Below are positions 11,391 to 21,372 of a stretch of DNA of 64,000 nucleotides, piece after piece (positions within the stretch are counted from its first letter, which is position 1; every line of letters begins with the position of its first letter). Both the position numbers and the translations under genes were made by a program. The stretch is taken from the NCBI GenBank assembly GCA_025769875.1, contig JAGFNK010000114.1, forward strand, positions 61,937-125,936, written 5' to 3'. The DNA comes from Russula earlei. Taxonomy: Eukaryota; Basidiomycota; Agaricomycetes; Russulales; Russulaceae. The notes under the pieces are model-generated. The model was given only the letters and a program-made list of their open reading frames with translations. It did not search any database and had not been told where the DNA came from.

Positions 11391-12201
11391 ATGTCGTCGG
11401 ACCTGCTTAACATCAGGAAACAGGTATATCATGATGTCTTTACTCCAAAAATCACTCCTGATACACGCCAATAGCTCACATTTTATGGAGCGTACCACTC
11501 CCACCCCGTCAACGTTTTGATCCATGTCTGTTGCGTCCCCCTCATCATGTGGTATGATCTACGTGGGCTTGGTGGAGTATCTCCAACACCTTGATAGGTC
11601 ATTCCAAGTACTAGCGTATGACTTCCCGAGGCCGACGTTCCTCCCCCAAGTTCATTACCGTCTGAAACAACTACCTCGAATTTGAGGTTACGTACGGAAC
11701 CGTGCAAGGACTAGTATGGCTCGCGTACTACTACGCGCTTGAACCAGTCGCAGCGGTGAGGTCGACTCAGATGGATCACCGTCGCAGATCTCACCCATCA
11801 TCGTCACAGCTTCTCTACACACCCCAAGCCATATTGTCCATCTTGAGTGCGAATGCCTTTGCCCAGAGAGCAGACCATCGACACGTTGCTCTCATAGTGC
11901 ATGTGGCATGTTGGATTGCCCAGTTCATCGGACATGGATTCGCCGAAGGACGATCTCCCGCACTGCTCGACAACCTCGTCGGAGGTAATGTACCCCATCA
12001 CACCCACTCAGAAACCATGCTGATGTGTGTAACTCAGCTCTTTTTCTCGCTCCTTTCTTTGTTCATCTAGAAATACTATTCTGGCTTGGCTATCGGCCAA
12101 CGTTGTACCGACAACTTCAGAGTGACGTGGGTGTAGAAATAGCTAAATTCAGAAAGATCGAAGGCGACAAGAAGCGTGCGGCAGAACGGCGAACGGATTG
12201 A
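11391..12201 (+). CDS. MPO1: Mpo1/DUF962 family ER membrane protein, with one apparent frame break
   Basis: The ATG at 11391 opens SSDLLNIRKQ. After an intron (to 11474) comes LTFYGAYHSHPVNVLIHVCC, the hallmark of the DUF962 family, whose yeast member Mpo1 is an Fe2+-dependent dioxygenase in fatty-acid alpha-oxidation of phytosphingosine. Hydrophobic helices follow: LVWLAYYYALEPVAA, PQAILSILSANAFAQR, and HVACWIAQFIGHGFAEGRSP (with the family's conserved His). The C-terminus is APFFVHLEILFWLGYRPTLY and a basic tail. Between FLPQVHY and NNYLEFEV the frame slips by one base at the AAA run 11665-11667. Family alignment needs no gap there, so one A appears extra. It is either a consensus error or a disabling mutation. 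Confidence 0.85.
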
Positions 12202-12370
12202 AGTATTGCCAATAACACGCCTGAGCGTGGAACCTATCATTGTCTGTATAGCCTCTATGTACTTCCAGTCCCAACCCTGTTTATAGGACGTCCTCGACTC
12301 ACTGCGCGCGATCTATCAGAATCCAAGTCCTTGGCTCGCAAAAACATTCTGTTAGGTAAAAATATCCATC

Positions 12371-13809
12371 TCATTTACTCTTGTCGCACGGACACTCTGT
12401 CAAACCATCCGCAAGACTGCGCGGAGGAGGTAAGACTTGCTCCCCGGTTGCAGTGACGTACGCCGAGGTCAACCCGCCGTCGACTTTGAGATCCGTACCC
12501 TATAGTTATTCCAAGTCAGCTACCTCAGGAGTACCTTTCGGAAGATCTCTCACTGTCATGTAACTACTGTCATCGGACGCCACTGAATCAACGTGTGTTA
12601 GCGTTTTGCACGCGTGGTGTACGAAAGCGCCACTTACAGAAAAGAGCGGCCCTTGCTATTTCGACGGCCTGGCCAAACCGGCCTAAGGGTAGATGCACAA
12701 GACGGCGTTCGCGCTTCTCTGGCGTGTTGAGGAAATCCATCAAGAGGGCTATTTCGTACAGGCTGAGGGTGCAAATTGGCTCAGGTCACGACTTTACGCA
12801 CAGGTGTGGAGGGGGCCGCTGGGACGTGCATTCAGCTTAAGATGACGGCAAGATATCATGAAATCCAGCTCACGGGCTAACGGTGTTGACACGAATGCCT
12901 TCACGAGCATGGACCATGGCAAGTTCGCGACTCATGGAGAGGACTGCACCCTGATCACTCAATTAGACCCAATCTGCACTCACCTACTATATGCTTGACC
13001 AACCTTGGAGGTGGTATCTGCATGTCGAAACGCATGGTTCAGAGAGGGAGCAGGGACTTGTCGCTGTGAACTCACATGCAATCTGGGGTGTTGCGGCACC
13101 CATCGAGCCGACAAAGCTCGCGGTGTTGATTATGCTTCCACCAGTATGCAAGCCCTTCGATTCGTCCGTTGGGTTTTCCCGCATTGCGAGTATCGCGTAC
13201 TTGCATCCCCACCACACACCTTTCACATTGATCGTCATAGTTAGATCCCAGATCCTCTCTTCCGTGGTGAGCGCATTGTCATCCGCCGGGTGCATTATTC
13301 CTGAATATGGAGCAAATCAGATGCGACCTCTTCGGGTCTCAATACGGACTTGCCGGCATTGTTGAACTAGTTCGAGCATTGAGCATCGTAGGAGACGATG
13401 AAAGAATGGACTGGACTATACCATGACATCCAAGCGTCCGAAGTTCCCTTACTGCCGCGTCAACTGCGGCCTTCACATCATCCTCCCTCCCAACGTCTGT
13501 CCTGATTGGAAGCACTCGGGTGCTCGGATACTTCTGCCTAATCAATCTTTCGGCTCTCTCGATGCCCCCTACGTTGATGTCGGCGAGAACGACATGAGCA
13601 CCTTCGTGTGCAAACAGAATGCTCGCCTCAAGTCCGATACCGCTTGAGAACGAGATAAGTGTTAAAGTTCGTTCTAGATTCGTATAACGTAACTTACGAC
13701 CCGGCGCCTGTGATAAGGGCGACCTGCAGATATGACAATCTCAATTCAGTGCCTTAACAGATAATAAGGGCATATGGTTTACTCTATTTTGAAGACGACC
13801 AGTGGACAT
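12371..13809 (-). CDS. Short-chain dehydrogenase/reductase (classical SDR), with one apparent frame break
   Basis: Start 13809 gives MSTGRLQNR. After an intron comes VALITGAGSGIG, the TGxxxGxG cofactor motif. Next are ADINVGG, the DVG motif TDVGREDDV, FGRLDVM, NNAG, the serine strand GSIINTASFVGSMG, and the catalytic Y-T-T-S-K. The C-terminus is LPLGRFGQAVEIARAALF, MTGTDLKVDGGLTSAYVT. The NNAG block is a 13-nt exon (13354-13366) followed by a GC-AG intron (13301-13353). The catalytic YxxxK block is a 14-nt exon (13004-13017). One base appears extra where VRE meets FGRLDVM (plus-strand CCC at 13446-13448). The substrate cannot be told from sequence. This is probably an NAD(P)-dependent cytosolic oxidoreductase. 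Confidence 0.85.
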
Positions 13810-15952
13810 ATCTATTCAGGAGAATGCTCTAAGAAAAAGAGATAGTGTGAACGTTGGTCAGGGTCTGGCTATCTAAGAGGCTTACACAGAAGATATACGA
13901 GGTGCGAGGGATCAGTTGTGTGTGTATAAATTCACTGAGGAAGAAAGCGGGAGGAAGGAAGATACAATGGAGGTGGAAGTGTGCTCCTCCCTGCTCCGAG
14001 ACGCTCCATTATATACAGATTCGCGTAGTTATGTCCAGGAATGGGGGCGTCCAGGTTATGGTTCTGACTGAAAATTTATCTTTTGTTTTGTTACGGACAT
14101 CAACTGCTCTTGGTTCCGTCCTGCCTGATCAACGTCTCACAACCATCAGCCAACGGCCAAATTCAATTCTCCTTAGACGAACGGATCTTGGTCCTTACAT
14201 GTAACCAAACTCTAAAGTTTATTCCTGTCATCCATCACTAATGATGGACGCCTGCGCTCCGATGTCCTCGATGGATGACGGGACGACGACCCTTGTTAAC
14301 TGCCACGTGGGTGCGGCATCGCGGATGGGGAATGTTATTCGTCCCAGGATGGAAGGGAATATCGAGATAGTATATGCCACAGGCGGTCCAGTCATCCCGT
14401 ATCCCGTTTATTGTTGGTCACGGTGGGTCTGGTTTCAGCATTGCTTCGGCAGGAACATGTCTAATAACGACAGCTGCACCCATCACATGCACATACCTTC
14501 CGGAGCCTCTTTTCTCCTGCCGACACATGTCCGCGATACCCTTGGCCGACAGGCTGTATGCATGGGCGCAACGGTGCTGTCACTCCGGCTCTCGTACGGA
14601 TCCTCGCGCTCCGTCCTCGTTAGCCATCCTTACTAGGGCATAGCCGTTGGTGCATTATTGCCCCTGACCTGACCGTTGCTATTTCTGCTGGCGTCTGGCT
14701 AAGCCTCCTTTGCCACGCCGCGCGCGAGGTGTCGTGGCGAGGACCCCCACGTTTTGCGGGCAGATCTTACCGCGGTGTTGTTGATACAGGGACGCCACGC
14801 TTCGCTAGCCCGTCAAAAAGGGTTTCCATTTGGAGGCTTCCGAGACCCTGGCCTCGATCAATAACGGAACAGGGGATACGCTTGGTCCTTGATTCAAGCG
14901 AGTTATTCCGAGATAGCCAGCCACATACTTATCCTTATCATGGGAAGGAGGAGAGGGTCCTCGGTGATGGGACCTGGAGCCAAGTGAGCGCAAGCAATCT
15001 CCTCGCCGGGCAATCATTGGAACAACGTGTCAACTATTCGCGCAGTTGAACGGCATCGATGCTATCTCCTATTTTCTGCCTTTGCGAGGCTAGATCCACG
15101 ATTACCTCGTACTCTGGCACGTGTGCGGGTCTTCTACGCCCGCACGATCCCTACAATGTTCCTGATCGATGCGGGGTCTTCTTACTCATAGGCGGCAGCC
15201 GTCCTCTTACCGTGGCTGCAGCACTCGTCGGCAGGCTGCAGACCCTCTCTGCTCCGATTCTCTTCCCTTCTGCGGACTGCGGTGCCCGGTTCCTCACCGC
15301 GGACGGGATTTTTGCGGTAGTCGGTGTTGTCCACCTTATTTTCTATGGCGCCACCTTGGTTCTGCTGCTCGGATATCTCCAGTCCACGAACTGACTATAG
15401 AGAACAGCTGGGACCCGACTTCCCCAGGATCTTTCCGCACCTGCCCGCACAAAGAGGTTGGCGCTGTCCACCAGTTCGGACTGGATGTCCAACTTTGTAA
15501 TTGCGTTCGTCACGCTTACCCTCTTCGACGTTCTCTCTCACGGATATTACTTCGCCTTTCTTGGGTTCTACATCATCTCCGACACCTTCTGTTTTTTTTT
15601 CGCATTCCTTGAAACGTCACATGTCGCTCTAGAACAGCCTTCTCAGCATTTAGCGACACCGCGCTGGATGTTATGAGCCAGTGATCGGACGCCTCTTCTT
15701 CAGCTCGTGATCAAGCGGTTCTGCCCGACGATGATTTCAGTAGACTCTGACGTGACAGCCTGCTGCTCGAGTGCGAGGACACTTCGATGGGAGTCGGACG
15801 TCGGACGACCCTACGCTCTCGACACTAAGGATGCCAGGCTTGACCACAATGTTAAAATGTGATGTGTAATTTACGTGTATTGCTTACTGTACATTTGAAT
15901 AGTGGATGTAAACCGACGGTATGGAAGTGGGGTGGAAAACGAGGGCACATCA
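13810..15952. other. 2.1-kb region without an assignable gene
   Basis: Positions 13810-14230 look like promoter and spacer. From about 14240 to 15680 several short plus-strand ORFs occur (14241-14636, 15059-15394, 15458-15676). The last two are strongly hydrophobic (for example FAVVGVVHLIFYGATLVLLL and WMSNFVIAFVTLTLFDVL), so a small intron-containing membrane-protein gene or its remnant is possible. I could not find splice joins giving a recognisable family. The T9 run at 15593-15601 interrupts the last frame. Confidence 0.35.
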
Positions 15953-17877
15953 TCAGGTGTCGGAAGAAGTGCCTGAGCCAACCATATTCAAGAAATCCCC
16001 AACCTCAGGCGGTAGAGTCCCCACGAGGTCGAGATACGAACCTGCAGAAGAAGGCATCGACATTCCTTGACTTGTCGCGGGAACAGTGATGCTGGTGTCC
16101 GAGGACATCTCTTCTCCATCACTGTCAAGCTCAACAGCGGCGCTTGGAAGGCTTCGTAGCTTGGCATGTGATATACGAAGACGGGAGTGGGCACTCGTTA
16201 ATGGGCTGGCACCAGCAGCGGATGTCGTGGCTTGGATATCCTCGTCCTCGTCAGATGTGGGGCCTTCCGCCGGAAAATCCATCTTGGGTAGATGCTGTGC
16301 AACCCCACCCCGCCCCAGATCAACAATAAGATGTGGGGATGGGGGTGGGACTGGGCGCCCCGGTGATTTATGTAACGACTGCTGCGATAGCGACCGGTCT
16401 GCCCCGACGTTAACCATTTTCCCCCGAACCACTTCGGATACAGGAGAGGACGGCAGAGGCGTTAATGGGCTCGGGGATTGAGACGGCTCGTATTGGCAAT
16501 CCTTTGATGATGACTCTTGCTGGACAATAGCCTCGGAACTTGAACTTCGGTGTTGCGGAGGCCCAGTTTCGGATCTAGACGGCATGGAACATTAACCTCA
16601 TGACGACGTTAACAATCGAGTGACGGACCGCTTAATCACAGTGGCCATGGCACAAGGATCCGTAATAAGGTTGGGACACTCGCAAAAAGGGCTCTGGGAT
16701 GAACATGCCATCTCGATCTCATCGAACTGCGATGTAGGTTCAATCTGGCCACTTTGACTCCCATCCCGAGGCCCATAATTGCTCGAGGATAACCACATAG
16801 CAGAAATATTCAAAGATAATGGACACCCCTTGACACCTCCAGCATTGCCAGAATCGGATTTATTTGAACAGTTCTTACTGGGTTCCGTAGCAGATGCGTT
16901 TAGTTTGGCTAGAGGCAGTAACGTTGCCAAGGAAGACTGTAATGGAACGTTGAAGGAAAGGGAATGAGCCAGTCCGTTGGAACAGGGTTCAGGTTCTTCT
17001 GCGTGATGTGCAAGATAAGGATAAGAAATCCTTTCCGCTTCCAGTAACGAATCCTGGCTGGGCTCTTCATCATCAGACCATTGTGACGATGGTACTATGC
17101 GTTGGGAATGTGGCGTAGTACGATAAGCAACAGCGATATGATTGGGTTTGCTCTTCGGACGAGAGGGTGTTAAAGGGGATCGAATCACAGGTGGGGAGAT
17201 AGCTGGTCCACTTTGCATCACCGAATGAGAGACAGTTGGCTCAATAGGGTGGCATGTGGCAGCGTCAATTCGAGGCCTCTTCCTGCCCTCATGAGATACA
17301 GTCTGCGACTGTGGTAAACTGGACATGCCAGCAGTGTTCCTCGCAGGATGCGCCACGTGTCCTACCTCGAGAGGAGTCGCCCGTAGTGGCGACGAGGTAA
17401 TCGAGATAACTTCCTAATGTAAAAAATAAAAATGATTGGAAGGAAAAGGTATTCTTGAGACCCTTGTCACCTTATCTGCAGGCGCTCGCGTGTATGTTGA
17501 TGAACACGGCAGCTTTGCGGCAGAAATGGGTGTTGGTATAGATGTCGTCCCAGATGACCCTTGTGACAGCCTTCGTTCGCGCCTCCGGTGTCCCTGATCA
17601 AAAAATTTGTTCACTATTCAGTGATACGGCAATCTAATAAGGTCATACGACTCGTACTCGAACAAAAAATTTCCTGAATTTCCAAATTGGTGCCTTTGGA
17701 AGGTCGCCCTACCCTCTGCTTCTTTATTGATGCCCAGTTTGCATCGTCGGTGTCGGCACCTGTCCTCCGTTTCAAGGATGTGTTCTCTTTGTTCCCTGTG
17801 GCACCGTGCATCCCTGCTGGAGTGTTGAAATAGGATTCTAATGGCAATTCCCCTGATATGGATGGACGTGGACCCAT
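15953..17877 (-). CDS. Disordered Ser/Pro-rich protein, unknown function (gene model uncertain at both ends)
   Basis: Successive exons splice in frame. 17877 downward holds GPRPSISGELPLESYF, a KEN-like GNKENTSLKRR and basic clusters. Then come a Ser/Arg exon near 17590-17470, a short exon EVISITSSPLRATPLE, and a long exon 17356-16598 with IVPSSQWSDDEEPSQDS. The same frame continues at 16585-15953 (PSQSPSPLTPLPSSP, GPTSDEDEDIQ), but two in-frame stops separate the parts (16586-16600). Either a very short intron is removed there or the gene ends at 16598. The open frame extends upstream of the first ATG (17877) to about 17960, so an upstream exon may exist. There is no recognisable fold. Composition suggests a phosphorylated nuclear scaffold or regulator, which is inference. 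Confidence 0.55.
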
Positions 17878-17904
17878 GGAGGTATACACACCACGCCGCT
17901 TCAA

Positions 17905-18209
17905 ATGGTCATGAGGGATAGACGAAAGAGCGGAGCGCTCAACGCGACGCGTTATGGAGGCGTTCCGATAATGACATAATCATAGCACACAAAGGTAATG
18001 ACATATACGGTCTGCCTCATGCCTCACATCTACTGAGTCATCTCGTCAAAGGGTGTACACACTAGCGCTTAAGCACAACTCCGGTTGGCTGCATATCGGC
18101 CGATGGCGTAGTTGTAAAAAGTCACTGAAACGTGTCTCAGGGGCGGGCTAAACACCGCACTTAATGTCATGGATATCTCCTACAGTACAACAATAATGTC
18201 AGCAATGAA
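17905..18209. other. Intergenic spacer
   Basis: About 300 bp between the disordered-protein gene and the 3' end of the GatC-like gene. No gene or RNA signature was seen. It probably holds the promoter of the minus-strand gene to its left. Confidence 0.5.
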
Positions 18210-18758
18210 TCAACGTTCTGAGCCCATAAGTGCTGACTTCTTCGTCACCCAGTCAGAGTGTATGACGTAGAAACCGTTCTCTGTGCAGCTCGCCTGGGAG
18301 AGGAGTTCCACACGATCGAGGGCTTCCCGATCGCCATCTGCAATGGGGGCCTTCTGGAGGTCTATTCCCGTGCCCTCGGCCCAGACGCGAGAATCTACAG
18401 CGGTGTTTACAGATACAGAGCTCGAGGTACCAGGGGCTTTGGAGAGCCTAACGCTTTCCACGAGCTTTACAAGGTCCTCCAACTCGCGGGTAAGCTTGGC
18501 ATGCTCCGGTGTGCCTTCCTCAGGTGGAATGAGCGCCGATAAGACGTGAAGTTTGCGCAACGCAGGGGATGATATGGTAGGCCGAGGGAATGAGGACAAC
18601 AAGTCGTCTACAGACCACGTAGGCTTCAGTGGGATAGCGCATTCATCCGTCTTGACAAGCTCTGGGCCTCTCCGGGAGCCACTTGATGCGCGCCGCCGAG
18701 GAAACAACCTAGTGAGGTGGTTGTGGACCCTCAGGCATGCAAGAGTCGCCCGAGACAT
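18210..18758 (-). CDS. GatC/Gta3-like mitochondrial glutamyl-tRNA(Gln) amidotransferase subunit
   Basis: Single-exon gene of about 182 codons from the ATG at 18758 (an upstream in-frame ATG at 18803 adds 15 residues). The N-terminus is Arg/Ser-rich and lacks acidic residues, as expected for a mitochondrial presequence. The core has WSVDDLLSS, SSPALRKLHVLSALIPPEEG and a helix EDLVKLVESVRL, which resembles the GatC helical hairpin and the following strap. That strap wraps GatA/GatB in the transamidosome that makes Gln-tRNA in mitochondria. The similarity is short and the call rests partly on the class of basidiomycete homologues I recognise. The divergent neighbour is a mitoribosomal protein gene 107 bp away, which supports a mitochondrial-translation role. 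Confidence 0.6.
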   Translation of the reverse strand: MSRATLACLRVHNHLTRLFPRRRASSGSRRGPELVKTDECAIPLKPTWSVDDLLSSFPRPTISSPALRKLHVLSALIPPEEGTPEHAKLTRELEDLVKLVESVRLSKAPGTSSSVSVNTAVDSRVWAEGTGIDLQKAPIADGDREALDRVELLSQASCTENGFYVIHSDWVTKKSALMGSER

Positions 18759-18865
18759 GATGGTCAACTTTGGGGAACGCGTAGGCGGAGTTCGAACACG
18801 CATTTTTGCCTTTGTCCCGTTCTCTCATTTGGCCAAACACTCAGAGCAACGCACCATAAAACCAA

Positions 18866-19306
18866 ATGAGCAGTACAACCGTCGTTTCCGCATTCCAAAA
18901 GCTCTTGCCCAAAAATCTTCCCCCTGGCCTCTCGACAAGACCTGCCAACCTATATCAGGTCTTGGCACGATACGGTGCAGATGGCGTTGGCCAACGCGTC
19001 CACCAGACAAGGTGGACTAGCAAGGGTATTTCTGATTGCTATTGGGTCGTTACTCGAACATCCCTCAAGAAGGGCGGCAATCATGGCAAAGCTTGGGGAT
19101 GCCTAGTGTGGCGAGGTCAGTCGAGTTGAATGCTTCTTGAGCTTCCGTGACGCCAGTTGTGCTAACCGCGTCTACCACGAACACGAACAGGTAAGGAAGT
19201 AAGCCCGCGAGAGGAACGCATACGGGGTAGTTTGAAGTACAGTTGGAAAAATGGGGTGTCGGGTTCCCCAACGACTCGGACATCGAATCTGCCAATCATC
19301 TCATAA
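18866..19306 (+). CDS. Mitochondrial small-subunit ribosomal protein mS34
   Basis: Two exons (18866-19115 and 19191-19306) give 121 codons. Key family block: CYWVVTRTSLKKGGNHGKAW followed by GCLVWRG, which matches the YW-x-(L/V)TR ... GKAWG signature of mS34 proteins. The N-terminal part (LLPKNLPPGLSTRPANLYQV, GVGQRVHQTRW) corresponds to the region that binds 12S/15S rRNA. The second exon supplies a short basic tail. The intron join restores RGKEVSPREER. It is transcribed divergently from the GatC-like gene. Confidence 0.8.
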
Positions 19307-19564
19307 ATTCCTCCAATCCCTCTGTTACACCGTATGGCCATCAAGCACAATGTAGACTTTCTGTTTTAAATACTTTTAAGTTATTAAGACAACGGATAGT
19401 GCATGGTGCGAAAAGTTCGGGTCCTCGGGCATTCGGTTTTAACCCAGGAAACACATGCTCGCATATGACTCCTAACCCATCTGCACCCCCCCCCCCAACC
19501 CTACTTCCTCTCTGCCATCTCCACTAGACAACCTTAGAACGGTATACGTTTGAACCATAATATA

Positions 19565-21172
19565 ATGAGCTCGCACGGACTAATTGATGCTCAATTCGAC
19601 CGAGCGGTGGAAATAGTACAGAACCTACCAAAGACCGGTCCCATACAAACCGGCTATGAGGAAAAGTTGGCAATGTATAGGTATGTTATTCTTTCATCGA
19701 CTATTTCATTCATGTCCTCCCAGCTTACATAGTCCCCAGTCTTTACAAGCAGGGTCAGTCTACTGTCTGACGAGAATACCAGTACCTCACTTACCTGCCT
19801 CTGTCTTAGCCACCGCCGGAAACGTCACGACCCCAAGACCAGGCTTATGGGATATGTTAGGTCGCGCCAAATGGTGTGGGTTTCAACCCTCATCTGCAGC
19901 CTGCTCAGGCTTACGCCGTTGCAGGGATGCATGGGCAAAGCACAAGGATCTTGATTCGTATGAGGCAAAATGGTTCTATGTAGATGCTCTCCTGAAGGTC
20001 CGTTTTCCTCATACGAACAACTTCCATGGGGTGTTCAGAACTATATCAGGTTTTGCGAAAGTACTCAGACAAGACGGTCGCTAGAGATCTTGTCAGAGAA
20101 CTGGAGTCATACGGAGGAGACCCCGCCAATCTCGTTCACAGCGGTATGGCTATTCGTTGTCTTGGATGGCATTTCAATGCGAATAAATCTCCATTTAGGG
20201 ACTTTTTCGAGATCACCAGACTCTAACTCCTCCAGCTCAGAGGAGCAAGCATCCGGATCCATTTATCGCTCAGCGCAGTTCTCACGTCTACCTCGAGATG
20301 GTTTGAAGGCTGAGCACGAGAGCTCCGAAGAAGAAACAACGGATGACGAGGCGATGGGTTCCAGGGCTTCTGAACAGACTGCCGCCCTAAACAGACCACA
20401 ATCATCTCTTTCCACCCAGAGATACCGTACTCCTGGTGCAAATTCGACGACACTACTGTCAACCCCGGCTATTCCGCCTTCGCAGCCACAAGGTCTCGAA
20501 ACAGCGTCAGCCTTCGGGGAACGTTCGACCGCCTCCGTGTCCTTGTCCTCGTATCCTCAACCCTACACAGAACAAGTCATACCCAGAGACCCCGCGTCGC
20601 CGCGCAGTCAGTCAGTCTACCGCCGTCCTCCGTCGACGCGACCACATGCCCTCTCGGCAACTGGTTTACCTCATCATTCTCCTTCCCGCCTTGCGCTCGA
20701 ACGAGCTATAGAAAGCGTGCAAACACAACTCGCAGCACTTTCCGAACGTATTGAGATGATGGAGTCCCGCTCTTTTGGCACACAAGTTTTTGGGTCATCC
20801 CCTGGACCGTCCAGGTCCTCTCCGACATTCGCGCGAGGTAGCTCTCCCAACGGTGCACGCGACGTTATTCCTTGGGATTTTGATGAGATGGGACTTTGGG
20901 CCATCGTGTTCAAGGGTGTGGCGCGTGGGTTGAGATCGTTACGCGAGATCGCCGTATTCCTTTCCAACACCGAAGGACGTTCACCCACTTTCGTCATACT
21001 ACGGCGGCTATTCTTGGACCTGTCCTTCATACTCTGCACGCTCACTCTCATCAAAACAATTTGGAGGAGGACGGGCGTGCGAAGACGAGCAGTCAACGCG
21101 GCGATGCGAGCTTTATGGTGGGCATTAGTAGGAAGGACGCCTCCAAGGAACATGACGGAACGTGGGATCTAG
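19565..21172 (+). CDS. Tail-anchored acyl-CoA-binding domain protein (ACBD4/5-like)
   Basis: Start 19565 (MSSHGLIDAQF). An N-terminal acyl-CoA-binding domain follows: FDRAVEIVQNLPKTGPIQTG, EEKLAMYSLYKQ across an intron, GNVTTPRPGLWDMLGRAKW, and DAWAKHKDLDSYEAKWFYVD. These contain the residues of the four-helix ACBP fold (Y-K-Q and K-W-DAW). A long Ser/Pro/Glu-rich linker (about 20240-20680) leads to a coiled segment LERAIESVQTQLAALSERIE and then to a C-terminal hydrophobic anchor LFLDLSFILCTLTLIKTIW. This architecture matches ACBD4/5-type proteins that tether peroxisomes to the ER and deliver very-long-chain acyl-CoA. Organelle assignment is inference from architecture. Confidence 0.85.
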
Positions 21173-21372
21173 TCGATCAATGTAGTGTTGATTCACATAA
21201 CTCACTTATACCTATCAAGGATGTCATGTTCGTTGGACATCTACTAATCGTTGGAGATGGTCGGGTCCAGTTGTGGGCTGGGCCCTGCAACACACGCGGA
21301 AATGACGCATTGCACTAAATCTGGTTGGTGTTCTTATCATCGGGCGCCTTCGAGTTCTCCCACTCAATCAGC

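Noticed and set aside
16586..16600. Two separate genes in the disordered-protein locus
   Set aside because: Both halves are in the same frame with the same composition. A single gene with a tiny intron or stop is equally likely, so I kept one model and flagged the doubt.
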